Positions 55,592-64,000 of a stretch of 64,000 bases of DNA are shown piece by piece. The notes beneath the pieces are model-generated. The model was not told the DNA's origin, did not search any database, and saw nothing but the letters and a program-made list of their open reading frames with translations. Position 1 is the stretch's first letter, and every line of letters begins with the position of its first letter. The translations under genes and the position numbers were made by a program. The DNA lies in assembly GCA_002344965.1 (NCBI GenBank), contig DDUU01000011.1:139468-203467 (forward strand). The letters run 5' to 3'. The DNA is from Candidatus Tepidiaquacellales bacterium UBA2330. Lineage in GTDB: Bacteria; Bacteroidota; Ignavibacteria; Tepidaquicellales; Tepidaquicellaceae.

Positions 55592-56806
55592 TTAAGCAAG
55601 AGCTTCAGTAACTTTCTGAGCCGCTTCTTCAAGAGTAGTTGCCGAAATCAGATTTAGACCTGAGTTGTCAAGAATTTCTTTTGCTTCAATAGCATTTGTA
55701 CCCTGAAGTCTGACTACAACAGGCACAATAATATTAATATTTTTAGCGGCCTGAACAACACCGTTAGCAACTCTGTCACACCTGACAATTCCGCCGAATA
55801 TATTCAGAAGAATTGCTTTGACGTTTGTGTCTGAAAGGATTATGCGGAATCCGTTTTCGACAGTATCAGGAGTTGCAGTTCCGCCAACGTCAAGGAAGTT
55901 AGCCGGGGAACCGCCGGCTAATTTTATAAGATCCATTGTACCCATAGCGAGACCTGCGCCGTTAACCATACAGCCAACATTTCCGTCAAGCTTTATATAA
56001 TTCAGATTATGAGACTTTGCCTCTGTTTCCAGCGGGTCTTCTTCATTTGTATCTGCAAGATCGCTGTATTCTTTATGTCTGAAATCTGCATTACCGTCCA
56101 GAGTCACTTTAGCATCAAGGGCAATCACTTTGTCATCATTTGAAATTACCATTGGATTGATTTCAAGTAAAGAAGCGTCAAGTTTAACATATGCGTCATA
56201 TAACTTTGTAATAAATTTAAGGAAATCCTTAAACACATTACCTTCTAAACCCAGTCCGAATGCAAGCTCACGCGCCTGATATGAAAGAAGACCGACCGAA
56301 GGATCGACCCAGACTTTTATTATTTTTTCAGGAGTTTTTTCAGCGACAGTTTCAATCTCTACTCCGCCTTCAGTCGAAGCCATAATTACATTTCGTGAAA
56401 CAGATCTGTCAAGAAGAATTCCTATGTAAAATTCTTTTTTGATATCAATACCTTCGGCAATAAAAATTGTGCTGACTTCTTTACCTTCACTGCCGGTCTG
56501 ATGAGTTACGAGAATATTTCCGAGAAGCTTTTCTGCATAATCTTTTGCTTTAGCAAGATCGCTTCCCATATATTTAACACCGCCTTCCACTACAATTTCA
56601 TCCGGTTTATCCTTTTTGTAGATCACTCCTTTTCCTCTTCCTCCGGCATGTATCTGGGATTTAACGACAAACTTTGTAATTCCTTTTGACTGAAGATATT
56701 CCACAGCTTCATCAAAATACATCATATCTTTTAAAGCTACGCCATCCTGAACACTGATGCCAAGATCCTTCAATAATGTTTTTGCCTGATACTCGTGTAA
56801 GTTCAT
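55592..56806 (-). CDS. sucC: Succinyl-CoA ligase (ADP-forming) subunit beta
   Basis: ATP-grasp subunit of the TCA-cycle enzyme making succinate and ATP. 404 aa, slightly longer than typical 388. MNLHEYQAKTLLKDLGI at the start, FVVKSQIHAGGRGKGVIYK, SLLEINPMVISND, NGAGLAMGTMDLIKLAGGSP and ILLNIFGGIVRCDRVANGVV. sucD is not in the window. Confidence 0.95.
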   Translation of the reverse strand: MNLHEYQAKTLLKDLGISVQDGVALKDMMYFDEAVEYLQSKGITKFVVKSQIHAGGRGKGVIYKKDKPDEIVVEGGVKYMGSDLAKAKDYAEKLLGNILVTHQTGSEGKEVSTIFIAEGIDIKKEFYIGILLDRSVSRNVIMASTEGGVEIETVAEKTPEKIIKVWVDPSVGLLSYQARELAFGLGLEGNVFKDFLKFITKLYDAYVKLDASLLEINPMVISNDDKVIALDAKVTLDGNADFRHKEYSDLADTNEEDPLETEAKSHNLNYIKLDGNVGCMVNGAGLAMGTMDLIKLAGGSPANFLDVGGTATPDTVENGFRIILSDTNVKAILLNIFGGIVRCDRVANGVVQAAKNINIIVPVVVRLQGTNAIEAKEILDNSGLNLISATTLEEAAQKVTEALA

Positions 56807-56833
56807 GAATTTATTTTATGTTTTATTTAAAAA

Positions 56834-57118
56834 TTATTTTAAACGTTCTTTTTGCTTTTCAATCATCTCTTTAATTTCTTTACTCGTTGAATCAAGTTTA
56901 TACTTTACAGAATCCAGGGACTGAAAAGATTTAGTTTGCATGGTATCAAGCATTTCTTTTGACTGATTGAGTGCTGAATCAATTTTATTTAAGCTTTCAT
57001 CAATTGTTTTGTCAACTTTTTCATTAACTCTCTGCTCAATCTTTTCCTGTATATTCCCGCAGCCATATTGCAAACAAAACAAACTGCCGAATACTGCAAT
57101 AAAAAAAAGTTTATTCAT
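56834..57118 (-). CDS. Small coiled-coil lipoprotein of unknown function
   Basis: 94 aa. A signal ending LFCLQYGC (lipidated Cys20) is followed by a highly charged helical tail (QRVNEKVDKTIDESLNKIDS, IKEMIEKQKERLK) with heptad-like spacing. No family recognised. Sits between sucC and pruA on the same strand. Confidence 0.65.
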   Translation of the reverse strand: MNKLFFIAVFGSLFCLQYGCGNIQEKIEQRVNEKVDKTIDESLNKIDSALNQSKEMLDTMQTKSFQSLDSVKYKLDSTSKEIKEMIEKQKERLK

Positions 57119-57136
57119 TATTTATATTTTATTTAA

Positions 57137-58693
57137 TTATTTAACTTTCTGCGCTATAGATTTTGCCTGCATAAATAATCCAAGATAGTCACGCCCTCCG
57201 GCTTTTGAATCAGTGCCGCTCATATTAAAACCACCGAACGGATGAACACCTACCAGCGCTCCGGTACATTTTCTGTTCAGATAAAGATTACCGACAAAGA
57301 ATTCTTTTTCAGCTTTTTCAAGTTTCTTTTTATTTTTAGTATATACAGCTCCGGTCAGACCATAGATAGTATTATTTGCTATATCCATTGCATCGTCGAA
57401 ATTTTTTGATTTAATCACGGCAAGCACCGGACCAAAAATTTCTTCCTGTGAAATTGTTGCATCTCTTTCCACATCTTTGATTATAGCCGGCTGTATAAAA
57501 AATCCTTCCGGACTCATCTCATCTCCGCCGTGAATTAATTTACCGCCTTCATCGATACCTTTTTTAATATATTCAGTAATACTGTTCATTGATTTTTCAT
57601 TAATGACCGGACCCATATTCGGATTTTCGGCTGCATTCTTAACCGTAAGTTTACTGGTTTCCTGAACAAGCGCATCACAGAATTTGTCATAAATTTTTTC
57701 ATCAACGATAACTCTCGAGCAAGCAGAACATTTCTGACCCTGAAAACCAAAAGCAGCCTGAACAACTCCTCTGACAGCATCATAAAAATCCGGAACTTCA
57801 GAATCTACAATTATAGAATCCTTGCCTCCCATTTCCGCAATAACTCTTTTTATCCAGATTTGAGAGGGTTGTTTCTTGGCGGCAAGTTCATTTATTCTAA
57901 GACCAACTTCCATAGAACCTGTAAATGAAACATATCTTGTAAGGGGATGAGTAACAATAAGATCGCCAATTGTGGAGCCGTCACCTGTAAGAAAAGTAAG
58001 AACACCTTTCGGCAAACCGACTTCATCCATAAGTTCTACAAACATCTGCGCAATAGCCGGGGAGTCGCTTGAAGGTTTCAGTACGACTGTATTACCGGTA
58101 ATGATAGAAGCAGCAGTCATACCTACGAGAATAGCAAGGGGAAAATTCCAAGGCGGAATAACAACGCCAACACCGAGAGGGATATATTCAAGTTTATTTT
58201 TTTCTCCGGGAATTTTTACAACGGGCTGACCTTCATCATATCTTAGCATTTCTCTTGCATAAAATTCCATAAAGTCTATTGCTTCAGCGGTATCTCCGTC
58301 AGCTTCAGCCCAGTTTTTTCCGACTTCATAGACCATCATAGCTGAGAAATCATGCTTTCTTTTTCTCATTAACTTAGCCGCTTCTATAAAATATTTTACT
58401 CTTTTCTTAGCTGGAGTATTTTTCCATTCATGAAAAGTATTATTTGCAATATCGATGGCATTGATAGCCATTTCAGCAGTTGCTTTCTGAAACACTCCGA
58501 GCTTCTGATCTCTTTTAGACGGATTGTACGATATAAGTTTTTTTTCGGTAGTAAATTTTTCACCGCCAATGACAAGCGGATATTCTTTTGAAAATCTTTC
58601 AGTAACTTTTTTTAAAGATTTTTCGAAATCCTTTACATTCTTCTTTTTTGAAAAATCAGTAAAAGGTTCGTTTTTAAATTTAGGTAATTTCAT
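57137..58693 (-). CDS. pruA: L-glutamate gamma-semialdehyde dehydrogenase
   Basis: Oxidises glutamate semialdehyde (P5C) to glutamate in proline catabolism (EC 1.2.1.88). 518 aa. YNPSKRDQKLGVFQKA at the N-terminus, PPWNFPLAILVGMTAASIIT, the NAD-binding VSFTGSMEVGLRINE, Glu in VIAEMGGKDSIIVD and the catalytic Cys in FQGQKCSACSRVIV (near 318), with GPVLAVIKSKNFDDA later. The single-function (monodomain) form; no proline dehydrogenase gene is in the window. Confidence 0.93.
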   Translation of the reverse strand: MKLPKFKNEPFTDFSKKKNVKDFEKSLKKVTERFSKEYPLVIGGEKFTTEKKLISYNPSKRDQKLGVFQKATAEMAINAIDIANNTFHEWKNTPAKKRVKYFIEAAKLMRKRKHDFSAMMVYEVGKNWAEADGDTAEAIDFMEFYAREMLRYDEGQPVVKIPGEKNKLEYIPLGVGVVIPPWNFPLAILVGMTAASIITGNTVVLKPSSDSPAIAQMFVELMDEVGLPKGVLTFLTGDGSTIGDLIVTHPLTRYVSFTGSMEVGLRINELAAKKQPSQIWIKRVIAEMGGKDSIIVDSEVPDFYDAVRGVVQAAFGFQGQKCSACSRVIVDEKIYDKFCDALVQETSKLTVKNAAENPNMGPVINEKSMNSITEYIKKGIDEGGKLIHGGDEMSPEGFFIQPAIIKDVERDATISQEEIFGPVLAVIKSKNFDDAMDIANNTIYGLTGAVYTKNKKKLEKAEKEFFVGNLYLNRKCTGALVGVHPFGGFNMSGTDSKAGGRDYLGLFMQAKSIAQKVK

Positions 58694-58715
58694 ATATGAT
58701 TTATTTGAATTTATA

Positions 58716-59882
58716 TTATTTTGATAAAGCTTCGATAACTTTATTGTGTACTTCAGGTCTTATCTCTCTGATACCGTTATTATCTCTGGAAGGATAGACT
58801 CTGTTTGTAAGAAAGATAATGATAATTTTTATGTCCTTATCACACCAGACACTCGTACCGGTATAGCCCGTATGTCCGAAAGAGTTTTCAGAGATAATTT
58901 CACCGCAGGGAATTCTGTATTTAGATTCTGACCCATCAGGTTTTGTATCCCAGCCGAGAGCTCTTGTATTCTCATACTGCAGATCGGAGAATTTTTCGGT
59001 AAAAAGATTAACAGTTTCAGCGTTAAACATTTTCTCATTTTTTAATCCTCTTGAATAAGGATTAAAATAGTTTCCTTCATTAAGCATCATCTGCATAAAC
59101 TTAAAAAGATCTACTGAATTCGAAAACAGACCTGCATTACCTGATACACCACCCATCACAGCTGCTACTTCATCATGAACTTCTCCCTGCAGCTGACGAA
59201 ATCTCCAGTAAGAATCATATTCAGTCGGAAGAATATTTTGTTTCATATTTTCATCCGGATCGAAGAATGTATTTTTCATACCGAGGATGTCAAAAATATT
59301 TTGTCTGCAGTATTCATCAAAATATTTGCCGGAAACTTTTTCAACAATAATACCAAGTAAAATTGCATTGAGATCACTGTAAACAAATTTTGAATTAGTT
59401 GGATTACTAAGGTCTGTATTACAGATCTCATACAGCACATCACTTTTTGAATAACATGATTTATAGAAAGGTATCCAGGCTTTCAGACCGGAATTATGCA
59501 AAAGGAGATTCAGTACAGTAATGTTATCCTTACCTCCTCCTGAAAATTCCGGTATAAATTTAATCACATATTCGTTAAGATCAATTTTATTGTCTTCATA
59601 AAGCTTCATAACAGCAGTTGTCGTTGCGACAACTTTAGTAACAGAAGCAATGTCAAAGAGACTATTATCGTTTACTTTCGGAGAAGAGAGATCATATGTA
59701 AAATTTCCATATGATTTTTGATATATAATATCCTTATCGTTACCCACTAATAACTGTGCACCGGGAAAAGCATTATCCGAAATTCCGGACAGAATTACAT
59801 TATCAACTTCAGAAAAGTCCTGAGCGAATGAAAAAGAATTTAAATAAAACAGGATCAGAACTGAAAAAAAATTATTGAGCAT
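58716..59882 (-). CDS. Beta-lactamase-fold serine hydrolase
   Basis: 388 aa, signal peptide ending NSFSFAQ. Class C beta-lactamase/PBP-like fold: SxxK in DIASVTKVVATTTA, YxN-type SKFVYSDLNAIL, and the third motif region SFGHTGYTGTSVW. Other features are NVTxLNLLLHNSGL-like ITVLNLLLHNSGLKAWIPF. Members act on peptidoglycan peptides, esters or D-amino acids; the substrate is unknown. Secreted to the periplasm or surface. Confidence 0.85.
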   Translation of the reverse strand: MLNNFFSVLILFYLNSFSFAQDFSEVDNVILSGISDNAFPGAQLLVGNDKDIIYQKSYGNFTYDLSSPKVNDNSLFDIASVTKVVATTTAVMKLYEDNKIDLNEYVIKFIPEFSGGGKDNITVLNLLLHNSGLKAWIPFYKSCYSKSDVLYEICNTDLSNPTNSKFVYSDLNAILLGIIVEKVSGKYFDEYCRQNIFDILGMKNTFFDPDENMKQNILPTEYDSYWRFRQLQGEVHDEVAAVMGGVSGNAGLFSNSVDLFKFMQMMLNEGNYFNPYSRGLKNEKMFNAETVNLFTEKFSDLQYENTRALGWDTKPDGSESKYRIPCGEIISENSFGHTGYTGTSVWCDKDIKIIIIFLTNRVYPSRDNNGIREIRPEVHNKVIEALSK

Positions 59883-60012
59883 AGGAATAAAATATACTCA
59901 AATTAGAATGCTTGTTCAATTTACTTTTGAGGATAAATCAAATAATAAAAGAGAGTAGTGCCGGGACAGAAAAAGAAAGAATATTATGAACAAAAAAAAT
60001 AGCAACATAGAT

Positions 60013-60118
60013 TGCAATAAACCACTGAAGTGGTTTATTGCATCTTCGCGGAATACAATTCCGCGATACAGGCATGAGACTGTAATACTGGTGATCGGAA
60101 AACGGATTTATCCGTTTT
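60013..60118. repeat. Cluster of four consecutive inverted repeats
   Basis: Within 106 bases: a 13-bp perfect stem (60013-60025 with 60030-60042, loop TGAA), a 9-bp stem (60046-60054 with 60058-60066, loop ACA), a 5-bp stem TACAG/CTGTA (60067-60071 with 60080-60084), and an 8-bp stem AAAACGGA/TCCGTTTT (60099-60106 with 60111-60118). The 262-base gap (59883-60144) around it has no credible gene. The arrangement resembles REP/MITE-like repeats; only one copy is seen here, so mobility is not shown. Confidence 0.6.
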
Positions 60119-60144
60119 TCGCCATTTGATGCCAAATCTCATTT

Positions 60145-60825
60145 TTATCTGCCGGATCTCAATCTGTGACGCCTTAACCCGAATCCACTATATATTAATC
60201 CCAGCAGTAATATCCCCGGCAGCTCTATTCCAAACAAACCGCATGTACCTCGCTCATTCTTTATCTCCGCTGTCATGACAATGTCATCTTTTAATTGTGA
60301 TAAAGATTTCTCCCATCTAACTGAATTACCGTCTATTACTCCGTTCGAAACAATTACCTCATCCGGAAAATTAAATCCGTAAATTAATTTATACTCGCCG
60401 GATGCCAGCTTGTCTGCACTAACAGTATCTTTGCCCTGTGTATAATTAAAAATATATTTCCCGTCATCCTTTTTCCATTCTGTCTTTGTATTTGAAAATC
60501 CCTTTGCTTCAGGTAATTTATTGAAATCCTTAAAGCTGATTTTCAGTCTAACATGTGTAGTCGAATCGGATTCTGTAAGTTCTGTCTTTAATTCCGTAAC
60601 ATCACTGTTTATCGAAGTGTAGTTTTTTCTGATCTGCTCTTCGGAAAAACTAAAACCTCCTAGTTCGTCACCAATTGATAAATTTGATGACCGTGTCCAG
60701 TAATGCAGTGATATTGTTCCGGAGCCGTCTTTATTAATGGTTGTCTGTTGCTCTAAGTTAATGCAGGACTGTAAAAATATAGAAGTAAAAATTAATAAAA
60801 GGTATTTCAAGTTTGACTTATTCAT
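60145..60825 (-). CDS. LppM-like lipoprotein with C-terminal membrane segment
   Basis: 226 aa. Lipoprotein signal ending IFLQSC; then a domain starting CINLEQQTTINKDGSGTISL typical of LppM/DUF3153 beta-rich proteins, followed by LKISFKDFNKLPEAKGFSNT and a strand-rich core. The C-terminus GIELPGILLLGLIYSGFGLR is hydrophobic, then RRHRLRSGR, so it may be held at both ends. Function unknown. It lies 18 bases downstream of the repeat protein gene on the same strand. Confidence 0.72.
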   Translation of the reverse strand: MNKSNLKYLLLIFTSIFLQSCINLEQQTTINKDGSGTISLHYWTRSSNLSIGDELGGFSFSEEQIRKNYTSINSDVTELKTELTESDSTTHVRLKISFKDFNKLPEAKGFSNTKTEWKKDDGKYIFNYTQGKDTVSADKLASGEYKLIYGFNFPDEVIVSNGVIDGNSVRWEKSLSQLKDDIVMTAEIKNERGTCGLFGIELPGILLLGLIYSGFGLRRHRLRSGR

Positions 60826-60843
60826 TTTTAATAAATTAATTTT

Positions 60844-63696
60844 TTATTTTACTTTAAGAGGAAAACTCTTCTGAAATCCATTCGCAATATCTGACATGCG
60901 TGATTTAAATCCTTCGTTATCTGATTCAGCAGCTTTCTTATTCAGTAATTCAATCAGATATAACTGTATTCCGTCATCATAGAATATTCCGAATCCTGAT
61001 GAAAAATTTATAAAAGATTCAAATTTTTCTTCAGGCATATTACGCACTGATGTGAGAAGTGAATGAAAAACGGCTCTGTTCTGTGAAAAATCTTCCGAAG
61101 ATTGAATATTAATAAATTCGTAATAATCATTTCCGTAAGAATTCAGATCTTCGGCTGCTAAAAATCTTGCCCCAAAATAATTACTTTTCATTAATTCCAT
61201 TATTTCAGCAATGTTTGACGCCATTCTGTAATTCGTAAATGCAAATGCCAGATCTTTTTGGAAAATTTTACTCCCATTGTTTTCTTTCACAAGTTCTGAC
61301 AGTCTTTTAGAAACTCTTTCTCCAAAGACAATATCGGCAGTATCTCTTTTAATTTTTCCGAGTGCATTCACTGCTGCAGTTCTGATCCTTATGTTATCAC
61401 TGTATGTTAAGTCTAATAATTCTTCCTGACCTGCAGGATTCCCGGTTTCTCCGAAGAGGTAACATATATATGCAACTTCATTTTCATTGAACACCGATGA
61501 AGGCTGCATGGATACATTATAAAGCTTAAGTTTTTGACTGAATAAGTTTCCCATTGTATAACCAATTTTGAATGCTAGATTTCTTAAAACCAATCCGGCT
61601 CTGTGATCATCAGTTTCCAGATATTTTAAAATGAATTCGCTTGTATTTATACTGTCTTCAACAAGTTTTCTGAATCCGTATTCCTGCCATAGTGAAAATC
61701 TAGGTTCTATGGTTTTTGCCATTACAAAATATTCTTCCTCAGTATATTTTTTTAATGAATCCAAAGGCACTTTAAAATTTGAACCGCTGGGAGTAAAACT
61801 CTGATCAGTCTGATAGAAATCAAACATCACACCCCAGTTAGAAGAATTTATTATAATACTGTCTGATCTTTCGGAATAAAAATCTTCTCCTGAACCGTCT
61901 GCAAATATTCCAAGACTGCCGAATTCTCTGCGCGAATTTCCGTAACCTCTTGTATTTCCGGGTTCTTTACTTAAGTAACCGTCTCTTCCTTTCACATCAA
62001 TAAATATTCCTATCCCGTTTGCATTTCCCGCTCCCTGCGAAAGTGAGTAAGCGGAATAATTATCATTGCCGTTTTCATCATATAATAATCCGAATCCAAA
62101 ATCATGTCCGCATCCCTGCGACACTCCGTTGGATGAATAAAAATCCCAGCCCGATCTGTCATAAAGAATTCCGACTGCAAGATGTATCCCTGCGCCTTGT
62201 GCATACTGATAAGAATTATATTTATCATTTCCGGAATTATCGGAAATGATTCCTAAGCCGTACCAGTAACCTCCGCCCTGTCCGAAAATATCCGTATTAT
62301 AAATATCGTTGCCTTCTCCTTCTATAATCATACCTATCCCTCCGGCATAATATGGCCGAAGTCCGAGTCCGTATCCCTGGCTCATCGAAACATAATGATC
62401 TTCATATCTGCCGATATCAAGAGATCGCGCATCTATCAGATATGAATCATTACCTTTTCTGTCTGATATTACTCCTATTCCTGCGGTCATTCCAAATCCC
62501 TGGGAATATGAATTCGCAATATACACATCATTTCCCTCAGTATCCATAAGTAATCCGAAACCGAATGCTGCAGCGCCTGTAGAAAATTTATCCGCCTGGT
62601 AAATATCATTACCTTTTAAATCCCATAAAACTCCTGTACCGAAAAGTGCTGCGCCAAGAGAAGTATTTTTCCCGCGGTAAGTATCATCTCCGTCTGCATC
62701 AAATATAAATCCGGATGAAAAAGAAGAACCGGCAAGTGTGAAATTATCTTCGGATGTATAAAGATCATTGCCTGATAGATCTATTATGCAGCTGAAGTTT
62801 TCCCTGAATAAATTCTTACTGTCGGATTTTTTGATATTATAAACATCATCACCGCCGGTATCAATTATAAAATCAAAATGACCGTTATAAATATTTCTTC
62901 CGTCTCCTCCGATGGCTATCCTGATATTATTTTCGTTAAAGTAAAAAATAAATTCACCTGATACATTCCCGTCATTTATAAATTCTGTATCCGCATTCTT
63001 AAGATTTACTGAAGAGTTCAGGATCAATTCAAAAACCGAAGCACAGAAATTCAGATCTCTTATACCTTCGATTATAATATCTTCGTCAGATTTCGAGGAT
63101 AATATATCTAGCGTATTTTTAGAAACAGCTATTGAAGAGTCCCTTGCACGGTTGAATTTAAAAATATCGGAATTATTCTCATCGTCCGATTTACCGGATG
63201 ATGAAGATCCGCTTTCTGAAATTATTGAAAATAAATTTTTCGAAATGAAATCGCGTTCTGTCTGTGAAAATTTCTTGGCAGTAATGCTGCTTTGTTTATT
63301 CTTGTCTGAACAGAATTTAATTAATTCACTGTATAGATTATCAGAATATTTAAAATTCAGATTTAATCTATTAATTTTTTCTCTGTTAAATTCCGGATTT
63401 TTGATTTTTATAAGTTCATTGAAAAGTTCTCGCAGATCAAGACTGCACAGATTACCTGCAGTTCCTGCAAATTCTATAGATGTCAAAGGTTCAGTCATTA
63501 GCCTGCGTACAAGAGGTAAAAGTAATTTAGAATTATTTGCAGGCGTCTTGTCCTTATCAAAGTTAACGGGGATTGTTATGTCTTCTTTCTCAAGCCCCCT
63601 GTAAGTTAAAGCCAGATCTAATATTGATTCAATATTTTCCTGAGAGTAAGAAATATTAATTCCGAGTATAAAAACTAAAAAGAAAAATATTTTCAT
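60844..63696 (-). CDS. Large secreted GND-Y repeat protein with HEAT-like C-terminus
   Basis: 950 aa, signal peptide MKIFFFLVFILGINISYSQ. Residues about 262-615 hold about 12 tandem repeats built on G-N/D-D-x-Y (GGDDVYNI, SGNDLYTS, DGDDTYRG, KGNDIYQA, EGNDVYIA, KGNDSYLI, EGNDIYNT, SGNDKYNS, NGNDNYSA), each usually followed by a glycine-rich QGxGxxxGxGxLxD segment, so a beta-solenoid with repeated Asp is likely. Residues about 720-850 look like HEAT/PBS repeats (VAYICYLFGETGNPAGQEEL, VNALGKIKRD). No T9SS or dockerin tail. Function unknown; possibly calcium-binding and structural (inference). Confidence 0.75.
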   Translation of the reverse strand: MKIFFFLVFILGINISYSQENIESILDLALTYRGLEKEDITIPVNFDKDKTPANNSKLLLPLVRRLMTEPLTSIEFAGTAGNLCSLDLRELFNELIKIKNPEFNREKINRLNLNFKYSDNLYSELIKFCSDKNKQSSITAKKFSQTERDFISKNLFSIISESGSSSSGKSDDENNSDIFKFNRARDSSIAVSKNTLDILSSKSDEDIIIEGIRDLNFCASVFELILNSSVNLKNADTEFINDGNVSGEFIFYFNENNIRIAIGGDGRNIYNGHFDFIIDTGGDDVYNIKKSDSKNLFRENFSCIIDLSGNDLYTSEDNFTLAGSSFSSGFIFDADGDDTYRGKNTSLGAALFGTGVLWDLKGNDIYQADKFSTGAAAFGFGLLMDTEGNDVYIANSYSQGFGMTAGIGVISDRKGNDSYLIDARSLDIGRYEDHYVSMSQGYGLGLRPYYAGGIGMIIEGEGNDIYNTDIFGQGGGYWYGLGIISDNSGNDKYNSYQYAQGAGIHLAVGILYDRSGWDFYSSNGVSQGCGHDFGFGLLYDENGNDNYSAYSLSQGAGNANGIGIFIDVKGRDGYLSKEPGNTRGYGNSRREFGSLGIFADGSGEDFYSERSDSIIINSSNWGVMFDFYQTDQSFTPSGSNFKVPLDSLKKYTEEEYFVMAKTIEPRFSLWQEYGFRKLVEDSINTSEFILKYLETDDHRAGLVLRNLAFKIGYTMGNLFSQKLKLYNVSMQPSSVFNENEVAYICYLFGETGNPAGQEELLDLTYSDNIRIRTAAVNALGKIKRDTADIVFGERVSKRLSELVKENNGSKIFQKDLAFAFTNYRMASNIAEIMELMKSNYFGARFLAAEDLNSYGNDYYEFINIQSSEDFSQNRAVFHSLLTSVRNMPEEKFESFINFSSGFGIFYDDGIQLYLIELLNKKAAESDNEGFKSRMSDIANGFQKSFPLKVK

Positions 63697-63922
63697 TTAA
63701 CGATTTTACAAGTTTGAATTATTATGATAGTTATATTCATAAATAATTAAAAGTTTAAATTAAATTTTTAAATTCTGCTCATATGATTCCTATGCTTTAA
63801 GGAATTTTAAAAAAACTGTTAACCGGGTAAACGTTTATAAAATAAAATATTTTATCAATTAATTTAAATACTTATATTATTACAATATAAAAACTATTTT
63901 TAGAAAAAAATTAATTATCTAA

Positions 63923-64000
63923 ATGAAAAAATTTATTTTAGTATTAATCTGGATAATATTAGCTTCCGCAAATTCATATACTCAGACAGTAGTTGCGACT
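63923..64000 (+). CDS. Start of a secreted protein, truncated by the window edge
   Basis: An ATG at 63923 opens a frame with a signal peptide (MKKFILVLIWIILASANSYT) followed by QTVVAT at the window end. Transcribed divergently from the 60844-63696 gene across a 226-base AT-rich region in which no clear promoter is seen. Only 26 codons are visible. Confidence 0.6.
   Translation, partial: MKKFILVLIWIILASANSYTQTVVAT

Noticed and set aside
59938..60135. 65-residue frame on the minus strand
   Set aside because: It runs through the four hairpins; its sequence is dictated by the repeats and shows no protein features.
62000..62900. RTX toxin
   Set aside because: The repeats are GNDxY-based, not GGxGxDxUx nonapeptides, and no toxin, T1SS signal or transporter genes are nearby.
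1..64000. CRISPR arrays, prophage or IS elements
   Set aside because: No regularly spaced repeats, cas genes, integrases, phage structural genes or transposases are seen.

Overview
The window is one contiguous stretch of an AT-rich, Gram-negative bacterial chromosome, most likely from the Ignavibacteria/Chlorobi side of the Bacteroidota-Ignavibacteriota group. Three things point there. Four secreted proteins end in the type IX secretion (T9SS) sorting domain in its NYPNPFNP form. Lipid A genes (lpxB, lpxK, an lpxL-like acyltransferase) indicate an outer membrane. Several genes have an upstream TAnnTTTG-type -7 box. TTG start codons are common. I see no phage, plasmid, insertion sequence or CRISPR array.

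Layout. 1-1358: 3' part of glmS. 1.6-11.1 kb: a plus-strand block of six secreted modular proteins with either T9SS or dockerin-like C-termini, several followed by strong terminators. 11.2-16.9 kb (minus): tRNA-Ser, rseP, dxr, a TlpA-like lipoprotein, a membrane anti-sigma factor, an ECF sigma factor, tRNA-His and tRNA-Asn. 16.9-24.9 kb: a CrtW-type carotenoid ketolase (minus), then xseA-xseB-dxs-lipoprotein-miaB-lpxL-heptosyltransferase (plus). 24.9-31.8 kb (minus): a tight operon joining riboflavin genes (ribE, ribD) to envelope genes (GT2, DUF4292 lipoprotein, lpxK, DUF374 acyltransferase, lpxB). 31.8-38.3 kb: a Tat-exported amine oxidase, then divergently a type III polyketide synthase, an ICMT-family methyltransferase and an AtuA-like protein, then prfB with its programmed frameshift, a LolC/E-type permease and ubiE/menG. 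38.6-41.1 kb: a giant BNR/Ycf48-repeat secreted protein with the same dockerin-like tail as in the first block. 41.6-47.5 kb: dprA, DUF3109, rpoN, hslV, hslU and an outer-membrane beta-barrel protein. 47.5-59.9 kb (minus): acyl-CoA dehydrogenase, 3-hydroxyacyl-CoA dehydrogenase, thiolase, tpiA, gatB, photolyase, an IMPDH/GMPR-family enzyme, sucC, a small lipoprotein, pruA and a serine hydrolase. 60.0 kb: a cluster of hairpins. 60.1-63.7 kb (minus): an LppM-like lipoprotein and a 950-residue GND-Y repeat protein. The window ends in the start of another secreted protein (plus).

How the genes work together. Most of the window is housekeeping: isoprenoid precursors (dxs, dxr), lipid A and LPS core, riboflavin, protein quality control (hslUV, rseP), translation (prfB, gatB, tRNAs) and fatty-acid or butanoate-type oxidation. 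The accessory part is the secreted protein set. Its members share an N-terminal beta-rich domain and swap C-terminal sorting or attachment modules, and one pair couples a copper-binding cupredoxin to a paralogue that has lost every copper ligand. Two reading-frame events stand out: the standard +1 frameshift in prfB, and an apparent frameshift in a 9-T run inside the lpxL-like gene that splits an otherwise convincing protein.
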